A stretch of 52,995 nucleotides of DNA from the NCBI GenBank assembly GCA_002441555.1, contig DJWK01000037.1:1-52995 (forward strand), written 5' to 3'. Under the pieces are notes generated by a model. It saw only the letters and a program-made list of their open reading frames with translations, had not been told where the DNA came from and ran no database searches. Numbering within the stretch: the stretch's first letter is position 1; every line of letters begins with the position of its first letter. This DNA is from Thermodesulfobacteriaceae bacterium UBA6232 (GTDB lineage: Bacteria > Desulfobacterota > Thermodesulfobacteria > Thermodesulfobacteriales > Thermodesulfobacteriaceae). The position numbers and the translations under genes were made by a program. Below are positions 25,268-33,029 of the stretch, piece after piece.

Positions 25268-26764
25268 ATGAGAGGAGTAGAATTAAATTTTTTTCTTCTT
25301 GTGGATGGGGTTAGAGGTGAGATAAAGTCAGAGAATTATCAGGGGATAAATAATGGCAATTTTTTTGAGCTTCTTATAAATTTTCTCTTTCCTTTAATGG
25401 ATGAAAATAAAGAGGCTAATTTAGAGAAATACAACCCTTTTATGATAATTCCAGAAAAGAAGGAAAGCAATTTAAATTTGGCAGAAATAGGAAAAGAAAA
25501 AGATTTATTTAAAAGTGCAGAGGATGCGGAAAAAGCCCCTATATTTTTTGCATTTTTATTAATCGGAAAGGAGATATTAAATGGGTTTATTTCTCAAGGA
25601 AATGGGGAGTTTTTAAATTTAAAAAAATTTGAAAATAAATTCGGTTTTTATTTATCTCAATTCTTTAAGAAAAGCGAAGTAAAGGGAGAATTTACTGGGA
25701 TTTCAAATATTTTTGAAAATATGGCAAGAAAAGAGGGTTATTCTTATGAGGCTCAAAAATTTATAAAAACCTTTTTTGAGCAAGTGGAAAAATTATTATT
25801 CTTTTCAAAGGTTCAACCTAATAATCCTGCTATTTCAAATTTTAGCGACAAGGGAAATTTTTACAAACAAGATAACAAGGTTCATTTAATTTTAATGGGG
25901 AAAGAAGAGTTTTTAAATACTTCCAAGGTACCTTTTGAAAGGCCCCTTCAATACGATCCTATCCAAACCGTGACTGAGAGGGTAGATAAAATTTTAGAGA
26001 GGGCAGATAAAATTTTAGAAGAAGCTTTTATAGAGATTAAAAAGGCCTTTGAAGAGCTTCCTTCTTCCGTAAAAGAAGAGATAAAAAAATTTTTTGAAAG
26101 AAAAGTGCATAATTTTGGAGAAGAATTAAGGATTAAAACAGTTGTTGAGGGAAAAGAGGGGGAAAATCTATACATTCCTAAAGAAAATTTCAAAGAAGCT
26201 TATTTAAAGCTTAAAGAATTTGACTTGGAAACCCTCCAAAGAAAATCTCAAGAAAATCTTTATATCATTCAGGAATCTCCTCTAAAAGGCATTCAAATAG
26301 CCAAGTCTGAAAAAGGGCAAATAGAATTACCTCATGCTTTTACGAAAATGGGCATTGAGAGGATGCCTGAGTTTATTAAAAATCTTGTTATTGAGACATC
26401 TCCAAGTGGTGAGAAAAAAGCCTTTGTTCAGCTTGAACCTCCAGAGCTTGGAAAAATGGAACTTGATTTAAAGGTTCATGATGGTGAGGTTGAAATTCAA
26501 ATAAAAGTTGAAAGGCATGAAGCCTTTCATCATTTAAGAGAGGAGCTTTCACAACTGAAACAGCATATTGAGGATCTTGGCTTAAGAGTTAGGGATTTCC
26601 ATGTTTCTCTCGGGTTAACTACCTCTGAAGGAAAACACTTTGCAGAGGGTGAAAGAAGAAAATCTTTTAAAGGAAGTAATAAAGATTTGTCTTTAGATGA
26701 GGTAAATCAAGAATCAAAGGAGGCTTCCCCTTATCATGGAGGAATCTTATATCGCATAGTTTAG
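25268..26764 (+). CDS. fliK: Flagellar hook-length control protein FliK
   Basis: FliK is secreted through the flagellar export gate and measures hook length before switching substrate specificity. The 498-residue protein is diverged in its N-terminal and middle parts, which are Lys/Glu/Phe-rich as usual. It has the conserved C-terminal domain (about 370-450): VQLEPPELGKMELDLKV and HLREELSQLKQHIEDLGL. It is first in the operon before flgD, the classical gene order. It starts 4 bases after a GAGGAG site. Confidence 0.88.
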   Translation: MRGVELNFFLLVDGVRGEIKSENYQGINNGNFFELLINFLFPLMDENKEANLEKYNPFMIIPEKKESNLNLAEIGKEKDLFKSAEDAEKAPIFFAFLLIGKEILNGFISQGNGEFLNLKKFENKFGFYLSQFFKKSEVKGEFTGISNIFENMARKEGYSYEAQKFIKTFFEQVEKLLFFSKVQPNNPAISNFSDKGNFYKQDNKVHLILMGKEEFLNTSKVPFERPLQYDPIQTVTERVDKILERADKILEEAFIEIKKAFEELPSSVKEEIKKFFERKVHNFGEELRIKTVVEGKEGENLYIPKENFKEAYLKLKEFDLETLQRKSQENLYIIQESPLKGIQIAKSEKGQIELPHAFTKMGIERMPEFIKNLVIETSPSGEKKAFVQLEPPELGKMELDLKVHDGEVEIQIKVERHEAFHHLREELSQLKQHIEDLGLRVRDFHVSLGLTTSEGKHFAEGERRKSFKGSNKDLSLDEVNQESKEASPYHGGILYRIV

Positions 26765-26777
26765 GAGGTAAAGAAAA

Positions 26778-27440
26778 ATGGCTGTGATAAATAAGGTTGA
26801 TGAAAAAACAGACCAGCCAGCGAATTTGTCGCGTATTCCCAAAAAGGTGCTTGATAGAGAGGCCTTTATGCAGCTTTTCATTACCCAGCTTCAATACCAG
26901 GATCCCATGAAACCCATTGAAAATCATGAAATGGCTCTGCAGCTAGCAGCCTTTAATCAGGTGGATCAGCTTATGAATCTCAATGATAAGCTCTCCCAAA
27001 TGGTTGAGCTTTATAAAACCAATGAATTCACCCTTTTTGCCAATCTCGTGGGAAAGAATGTAAAGATTGAGGGAAATACTGTAAGAATTGAGAATGGGAA
27101 GTTTCTGGGGGCGGAATTTGAACTTTCAGAACCAGCTAATAAGGTCCTTGTGACGATTAAAGATAGTCAAGGAAAGGTGGTAAAAACTATGACCCTATAT
27201 AATTTGCCAAAGGGTGGTAATACCCTTTCCTGGGATGGAACAGATGACAATGGAAATCCTCTTCCCGACGGAAATTATAAGATTTCTATAACTGTTGGAG
27301 AAGGAAAGGAAGCTCAATCAATTACTCCTTTGGTTGTAGCAAAGGTTACAGGGGCGGTTCTCGGAGATTCTCCTCTTTTAAAGATTAATGATAGTGAAAC
27401 CATAAAACTTGAGCAGATCAGAGAAATTCTTGGGAGGTAG
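26778..27440 (+). CDS. flgD: Flagellar hook-capping protein FlgD
   Basis: FlgD caps the growing hook and helps FlgE subunits assemble. The 220-residue protein has the N-terminal FlgD motif (LDREAFMQLFITQLQYQDPMKPI) in two halves around residues 29-51, then AFNQVDQLMNLN. The C-terminal Ig-like/Tudor part contains LPKGGNTLSWDGTDDNG and LPDGNYKISI. It lies between fliK and the first hook gene in one operon. Confidence 0.95.
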   Translation: MAVINKVDEKTDQPANLSRIPKKVLDREAFMQLFITQLQYQDPMKPIENHEMALQLAAFNQVDQLMNLNDKLSQMVELYKTNEFTLFANLVGKNVKIEGNTVRIENGKFLGAEFELSEPANKVLVTIKDSQGKVVKTMTLYNLPKGGNTLSWDGTDDNGNPLPDGNYKISITVGEGKEAQSITPLVVAKVTGAVLGDSPLLKINDSETIKLEQIREILGR

Positions 27441-27445
27441 GCCTT

Positions 27446-28831
27446 ATGAGCCTATTTGGAGTTATGTATGTGGGATATACAGGGCTTTACAGTGATAGTG
27501 TGGCAACAAGGGTTGGTGCAGATAATATCACCAATTTAAATACCGTTGGCTTTAAAGGTTCACGAACAGAATTTGCTAATATGCTTTTAAGAGAAAGTGA
27601 GGTCTTTGGAAGAGAAAAGGGATATGGCACTAATGTGAAAACCATTCGTCCCCTTTTTTCTCAGGGCCCCATACAAACCACTGATATTCCTACAGATCTT
27701 GCCATTGCAGGAAAGGGTTTTTTTATCCTTCAGGACGATAAAGGAAATATTTTTTATACCCGAGACGGACAGTTTTTTATAAATGAGGTAGATAAAGATC
27801 ACTTTACTCTTCAAAATTCTTTAGGGATGAATCTTCTTGGAGCAGATCCAGAGGCTAAAACTGCTGACTTAACCACTCTTAAGCCTTATCTCATTCCCAA
27901 GGTTATGCCTGCTAAGGCCACATCCACCCTTTCTGCTGAGCTTATCCTTGATGCAAGGACTCCTACCAATACAACTACCCTTATTGATAAATACGATGCC
28001 ACTACAAGACCAGACAAACCCTTAGAGGACGGCTCTTACAGCTGGGTCTTTGACTGGTATATATATGATAAGACCGGAGATATGGTTCCTGTAAAACTCT
28101 ATGTAGATAGAGGGGATACTCCCAATACTTATGAAGTTCTTCTTGCCCTCTCAAATCCTTCCAAGGATGGAAGGGGAGATGGAAAAATGAAGGGAGCCTT
28201 TTTATATGGAACTTTAACCTTTGGAGGATCCGGAGACATAGTTTCAGCTGAATTTTCAGAGGTTTCTCTTGATGGAACTCTTACTCCCCTTGATCTTACA
28301 GCTCTTGGGAAACCAAAAACTACCCTTAATATCAACGGAAACACTCAGGAAGTAACCCTTGACCTTGGTTTTACAGTAAATTCAGATTCTTCCATAACCC
28401 GTGAGAGAGGAGCTATAAAAATGATAGCCAATGCCTTCACCCAGCTTGGCTTTACTCAGGATGGCTACCCTTTGGGAATTTTTGATAGAATAGAGGTAAT
28501 AAATGAAGAGGGACTTATAAAAGCCTGGTATACTAATCAAAAGGATATTCCCGTTGCAAGGATTTTTTTAGCTGATTTTTCAGGTTATGAAGAGTCCCTT
28601 GAGAAACTTGGAAATGGCCTTTTTAGGGCAAGGCCAGGGGTTACCACTTATCTCTTTGCCCCAAGCTCTGCTGAAAGGGGAAGGATAATTTCTGGAGCCC
28701 TTGAGGGATCTAATGTGGATCTTGCAAGCGAAATGGTAAATTTGATTGTTCTTCAAAGGAGTTTCCAGAGCAATTCCAGGGTCATAACTACTTCAGACCA
28801 GATGCTTGAGGATTTTTTGAGGCAGAGGTAA
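27446..28831 (+). CDS. Flagellar hook/basal-body protein, FlgE family (short paralog)
   Basis: A 461-residue axial protein. The N-terminal rod motif has NITNLNTVGFKGSRTEFANML (about 27-47), with PTDLAIAGKGFFIL and TRDGQF. The C-terminal part has LEGSNVDLASEMVNLIVLQRSFQSNSRV, the coiled-coil ending shared by FlgE, FlgF and FlgG. The central domain is shorter than in the larger neighbour. It is likely either the main hook protein or a hook-associated rod variant. Placed 5 bases after flgD. Confidence 0.85.
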   Translation: MSLFGVMYVGYTGLYSDSVATRVGADNITNLNTVGFKGSRTEFANMLLRESEVFGREKGYGTNVKTIRPLFSQGPIQTTDIPTDLAIAGKGFFILQDDKGNIFYTRDGQFFINEVDKDHFTLQNSLGMNLLGADPEAKTADLTTLKPYLIPKVMPAKATSTLSAELILDARTPTNTTTLIDKYDATTRPDKPLEDGSYSWVFDWYIYDKTGDMVPVKLYVDRGDTPNTYEVLLALSNPSKDGRGDGKMKGAFLYGTLTFGGSGDIVSAEFSEVSLDGTLTPLDLTALGKPKTTLNINGNTQEVTLDLGFTVNSDSSITRERGAIKMIANAFTQLGFTQDGYPLGIFDRIEVINEEGLIKAWYTNQKDIPVARIFLADFSGYEESLEKLGNGLFRARPGVTTYLFAPSSAERGRIISGALEGSNVDLASEMVNLIVLQRSFQSNSRVITTSDQMLEDFLRQR

Positions 28832-28843
28832 TGAGCTGATGAT

Positions 28844-28871
28844 TAAAGAAATTATAAGAAATAACCGAAAA
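28844..28871 (+). promoter_or_regulatory. Candidate sigma-28-like promoter before the large hook gene
   Basis: TAAAGAAA, 12 bases, then ACCGAAAA (6 of 8 match to the -10 consensus). It ends 20 bases before the ATG, so the leader would hold little more than the AAGGAGGT site. A weaker case than the promoters at 4305 and 25219. Confidence 0.35.
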
Positions 28872-28891
28872 ATAAAAAAGGAGGTGATTTT

Positions 28892-31228
28892 ATGGGTTTA
28901 ACAGATGCCCTTTTTACAGGAACAAGTGGCTTAAGGGCCCTTGGTCATGGAATGAGTGTTATTGGTGATAATGTGGCTAATCTTAACACTACGGCTTTTA
29001 AAGGAGCTCGTATCACCTTTTCTGACATAATGGCTCAGAGCATAAACACTGCAGCAGGTTCAGGCCAGCTTGGAAGAGGAGCAGGCATTCAGGCGCTTTA
29101 TCAAGTTTTCACCCAGGGAGCCTTTGAATCCACAGCCAGCCCAACTGATATGGCCATTGCTGGAGCCGGATTTTTTATTGTTAAAAATCCACAGACTACA
29201 GGTGGAATATTTTATACCAGAGATGGACAATTTGTTATTGATAAAGAGGGATATCTTGTCAATTCCCAAGGATTGAGGGTTCAGGGTTGGAGAATTGATG
29301 AGATTACCAATGATATCACAGGTGCTTTAACGGATATACGAATTGACCGTTCCTCACCACCTGTTAAAACAACAAAAATTGACATGATTACCAATCTTGA
29401 TGCAAGAACAGAGGGAAGAACAAGGGTAATTAATATAAAAGGGACCATTAATGATACAGCTATTGATGGCACAAATGATAATAGTTATGATTTTGTTATA
29501 AGGGATATCAATGGTGAGGATAAAAGAATTCGTATAACCTTAGCTTTTGATAATACCAAAAATTTATGGTTTTATCGGGTGCAAGATATAACAGGAGCAA
29601 CCCCAGTTACTCTTGCAGAAAATACTGCAACCGGAACCACCTCTACCCAAGTAAATATAACTCTTCCCGGAACTAAAGAGATTATTACTCTCAATTGGAG
29701 TGGGGTGGGTTTTGATTCCACAGCCACAAATCCCTTTTTAAGTATCGGTGGGACAAAAACCGCAAGAATTGAAACCAATGATCACACAGGCGGTGGATGG
29801 ACCTCTATAACTTATGGAACAACCACTTGGTATTATCAGGATATTACAGTCAAAGATGCCAACGGAGTAGATAGAGACTTAAGATTATTTTTGAAACAGG
29901 GAACTGGATCCACTTACGATTACTATGTTTTTCAGGATCCCTCAGGAGGACCTTCGGGAGGAGCTTCTCCAGAAGCTGACACCAATAATGGAATTCTTCT
30001 TACCAAAGGAACAAATTATGATATTACAAGGGAAGGTCCTGTCTGGTTTTTCTTAAATGGAACCACAGAGAAGATTCACTGGGACTGGGATTCAGGAAGA
30101 ATTAACCTTAATGCCCGTGATTTTGAATATTATCAGGATAATACCGATAATGGTAATCTTGCCCTTTATGAAGTATACGATGTGGCAACCCTTCTTGATT
30201 TCTGGAATGCCAAAGAAGAGACTCCCATACCATCAACTGCCTATACATATAGGTCAACGCTTTTTGTTTATGACTCCTTAGGTACTCCCCATGAAATAAC
30301 CGTATATTATAATCCTACTTCAAGGGATAATGTCTGGGAATTTATGGTATGTTGTAATCCCCAGGAGGATATGAGAGATTTTACCAGAGACGAAACTCCT
30401 ATGCAGTGGTATAAACAGGACACCGATACCACTATTATCAATCACTCTGGGAAAACCTTTACTGAAGCAAAAAGAGGTATTTTAATGTATGGAAGAATGG
30501 AGTTTGACAATCAGGGGAATATTAAACAGTTTTATGAAACTTACCGGATTGATGCTAATACTGGAGCGCTTGTGAAAATAATTGACACCAATGGTCAGCC
30601 CCTTACTCCACCTGCAGATTTATTTGGAGCTGTAGGAGAAAACGGTTATCCTTTGATGATTGCCGATTTCTTAGGAATTGATTTGCAGGACCTCTATCCT
30701 GCCAATGATCCCGATACCCAAGGAGCTGCAAGATTTGATCTGCAGGGAATAGAGGTGAATTTTGGATATTACCTAAAAGGAGGAACAACCTGGGCTTCAG
30801 AATCAGTTCGCACAACCCAGTATGCCACCTCAAATGCCACCCTCTTTTATGATCAAAACGGCTTTGGGCCTGGTGCTCTTGAGAATATCACCGTGGATAA
30901 TGAAGGAAGGATTACCGGTGTTTATTCTAATGGAAGGGTGATTCCTCTCTGGATGGTTGGGCTTGCCAATTTCAATGCCCCGGAAAAATTGCAAAAAGTA
31001 GGGGGCAATCTTTATAGGGAAACCACCCATTCAGGCCCTCCTGTTACCGGAAAACCGGGAACCAATGGCCTTGGAACCATTGCACCCAACTCCCTTGAAC
31101 AATCCAATGTGGATCTCGGTGAGCAGTTTGTGAAGATGATAATCTTCCAAAGAGGATTTCAGGCAGACTCAAGAATAATTACAGTTTCAGATACTATGCT
31201 TGAGGAACTTATAAATCTCAAGAGATAA
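28892..31228 (+). CDS. flgE: Flagellar hook protein FlgE (large paralog)
   Basis: A 778-residue hook subunit, much longer than the 400-450 residues of enteric FlgE. The N-terminus has the axial motif NVANLNTTAFKGARITFSD (about 28-46), STASPTDMAIAGAGFFIV and TRDGQFVID. Long Thr/Asn/Gly-rich middle domains follow. The C-terminus has LEQSNVDLGEQFVKMIIFQRGFQADSRI. The central region carries extra surface-exposed D2/D3-type domains with repeated GTTxTxYYQD-like pieces. It has a very strong GGAGGT ribosome-binding site and a strong terminator, fitting a highly expressed structural protein. Confidence 0.9.
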   Translation: MGLTDALFTGTSGLRALGHGMSVIGDNVANLNTTAFKGARITFSDIMAQSINTAAGSGQLGRGAGIQALYQVFTQGAFESTASPTDMAIAGAGFFIVKNPQTTGGIFYTRDGQFVIDKEGYLVNSQGLRVQGWRIDEITNDITGALTDIRIDRSSPPVKTTKIDMITNLDARTEGRTRVINIKGTINDTAIDGTNDNSYDFVIRDINGEDKRIRITLAFDNTKNLWFYRVQDITGATPVTLAENTATGTTSTQVNITLPGTKEIITLNWSGVGFDSTATNPFLSIGGTKTARIETNDHTGGGWTSITYGTTTWYYQDITVKDANGVDRDLRLFLKQGTGSTYDYYVFQDPSGGPSGGASPEADTNNGILLTKGTNYDITREGPVWFFLNGTTEKIHWDWDSGRINLNARDFEYYQDNTDNGNLALYEVYDVATLLDFWNAKEETPIPSTAYTYRSTLFVYDSLGTPHEITVYYNPTSRDNVWEFMVCCNPQEDMRDFTRDETPMQWYKQDTDTTIINHSGKTFTEAKRGILMYGRMEFDNQGNIKQFYETYRIDANTGALVKIIDTNGQPLTPPADLFGAVGENGYPLMIADFLGIDLQDLYPANDPDTQGAARFDLQGIEVNFGYYLKGGTTWASESVRTTQYATSNATLFYDQNGFGPGALENITVDNEGRITGVYSNGRVIPLWMVGLANFNAPEKLQKVGGNLYRETTHSGPPVTGKPGTNGLGTIAPNSLEQSNVDLGEQFVKMIIFQRGFQADSRIITVSDTMLEELINLKR

Positions 31229-31241
31229 TCTCAGCTATAAG

Positions 31242-31275
31242 CGGGGAGGGGTTTCCCCTCCCCGTCTCTTTAATT
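31242..31275 (+). terminator. Rho-independent terminator of the flagellar operon
   Basis: Ten-base perfect stem CGGGGAGGGG/CCCCTCCCCG with a TTT loop, followed by a T-rich stretch. It starts 13 bases after the flgE stop. Confidence 0.9.
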
Positions 31276-31402
31276 TTTAATCAAGTACAAACTAAAACTT
31301 GCTGCTACTAAATTTGTCAAGTCTAAAGAAATAAATCAAAAAAGAAACCTAAAGTAAAAAAGAGGTCTTGCAGAAAAATCTGGGCTTCTTGGTAGAAAAT
31401 TA

Positions 31403-31431
31403 TTGAAATTAATTTTCTTCTGAAGTATATT
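31403..31431 (+). promoter_or_regulatory. Sigma-70-type promoter for the polyprenyl synthase, probably leaderless
   Basis: TTGAAA, 17 bases, then TATATT. The expected transcription start falls at or next to the GTG of 31438, and no ribosome-binding site is present. The remaining part of the 209-bp gap holds only AT-rich sequence after the terminator. Confidence 0.5.
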
Positions 31432-31437
31432 TACTTT

Positions 31438-32406
31438 GTGGTTGCCAATCCTTTAGAGCTAATAAAGACTGAAATATCAAGGATTGAAGAAACTTTAAGA
31501 AATCTTCGGATTTCCCAGCATCCCTTTATAAATCAGGTTAGCGAATATGTGCTCTTTTCAGGTGGAAAGAGAGTAAGGCCCCTTCTTTGCGTTCTTTCTG
31601 CCAAGACTCTAAATTCCGAGGTCTCAGATTTCCTTTATGAGACCTCCCTTCTTTTTGAATATCTTCATGTGGCAACCCTTTTGCATGATGATGTAGTTGA
31701 CTCTGCAGAGTTTAGAAGGGGAAGAAAGGCAGCAAGAAATCTCTGGGGAAATCAGGCAACCATTCTTGTGGGAGATTATCTTTATGCTAAGGCTCTAAGG
31801 ATGGCAAGTTTTCTTAAAAATCCAGAAATTATGGATGTTATCACCGAAACCACCCTTCTTATGAGTGAAGGCGAAGTCCTTCAACTCCTTCATCTTGACG
31901 ATACAGAATTAACCGAGGAAGAATATTATGAGGTTATTTACAGAAAAACAGCAGTGCTTATGGCTTGTGCCTGTAAGGTAGGGGCTCTTATAGCTTCCGA
32001 AGATTTTGAATTTTCCCAAAATTTATATAATTTTGGCTTAAATCTTGGCATGGCCTTTCAGGTAATTGATGATCTCCTTGATTATACAAGCAGTGAAACT
32101 GGGAAAGACCAGGGAAAGGACTTTTTGGAAGGTAAGGTAACTCTTCCTGTTATATTGGCCTTAAAAAATGCTGAAAATAATCACAAAGAAGAAATTTTAA
32201 GGCTTCTCAAGACTAAAGAAACAAAGAAAAAAGACTTTCAGAGAATGTACGAACTTTTAAATCAATATAAAGCCTTTGAAAATACCCTTGAGAAAGGAAA
32301 AGAGTTTGTCAATAAAGCGAAAGAGCAACTTAAGGAACTTCCTTCCAGTCCCTTTAAAGAGGCCCTTAATTTTCTTGCAGATTATCTTTTAACAAGGAAA
32401 AAATGA
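31438..32406 (+). CDS. Long-chain polyprenyl diphosphate synthase
   Basis: Condenses isopentenyl diphosphate units onto an allylic primer to build the quinone side chain. The 322-residue protein has the first Asp-rich motif LLHDDVVDSAEFRRGR near residue 80, GGKRVRPLL upstream, and the second Asp-rich motif FQVIDDLLDYTSSETGKDQGKDFLEGK. The GKDQGKDF pattern is typical of octaprenyl-type (IspB) enzymes. In this organism the product would most likely be a menaquinone tail. It starts with GTG and overlaps the next HAD gene by 4 bases. Confidence 0.9.
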   Translation: MVANPLELIKTEISRIEETLRNLRISQHPFINQVSEYVLFSGGKRVRPLLCVLSAKTLNSEVSDFLYETSLLFEYLHVATLLHDDVVDSAEFRRGRKAARNLWGNQATILVGDYLYAKALRMASFLKNPEIMDVITETTLLMSEGEVLQLLHLDDTELTEEEYYEVIYRKTAVLMACACKVGALIASEDFEFSQNLYNFGLNLGMAFQVIDDLLDYTSSETGKDQGKDFLEGKVTLPVILALKNAENNHKEEILRLLKTKETKKKDFQRMYELLNQYKAFENTLEKGKEFVNKAKEQLKELPSSPFKEALNFLADYLLTRKK

Positions 32407-33029
32407 AGGATATAAAGCTTCTTGTGTTTGACTGTGACGGGGTTCTTTTTGATTCCCGTTTGGCTAACAAAGAATATTACAATTTTATTTTGCAAAAAAC
32501 AGGAAGACCCCCTCTTACGGAGGAGGAACTGGAATATGTTCATATGCACTCCCTCAGGGAGTGTCTTGAATATCTTTTCAGAAATCACCCTGAATTAAAG
32601 GAAAGGGCCTTTGAAGTGGCTAAAAATACTCCCTATTCTGATTTTTTTAAATATGTGAGGGTGGAAGAGGGACTCAAAGAATTTCTTGATTGGGCATATT
32701 CCAGATATTACCTTGCCCTTTGCACCAATAGGACCACCTCTACAAAACCCCTTTTGCAATATTTTGGCCTTGAGGGATATTTTCATTTGATAAGAACTGC
32801 CCTTGAGATTCCCAAAAACGACCCAAGGGCTTTATCTTCCATCCTTGAATATTTTAGTGTATCTCCTAAGGAAGCCCTTTATATAGGAGATTCTAAAGTA
32901 GATGAGGCTTTGTGTTTAAGTTGTAGAGTTCCCCTGATTTCTTTTAAAAATCCCCATCTTAAAGCCCTTAAAGTTATAACGCATTTTGGTGAACTGAAGG
33001 CCTTTCTTGAAAATAACCTTTCTCAATAA
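32403..33029 (+). CDS. HAD-superfamily phosphatase (phosphoglycolate phosphatase-like)
   Basis: A 208-residue HAD protein with complete motifs: VFDCDGVLFDS (motif I), LCTNRTT (motif II), a lysine near PKNDPRAL (motif III), and YIGDSKVDEALC (motif IV). A helical cap lies between motifs I and II. The closest named family is Gph-like phosphatases, but the substrate is not certain. It overlaps the polyprenyl synthase by 4 bases, and its 3' end overlaps the convergent helicase gene by 56 bases. Confidence 0.8.
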   Translation: MKDIKLLVFDCDGVLFDSRLANKEYYNFILQKTGRPPLTEEELEYVHMHSLRECLEYLFRNHPELKERAFEVAKNTPYSDFFKYVRVEEGLKEFLDWAYSRYYLALCTNRTTSTKPLLQYFGLEGYFHLIRTALEIPKNDPRALSSILEYFSVSPKEALYIGDSKVDEALCLSCRVPLISFKNPHLKALKVITHFGELKAFLENNLSQ

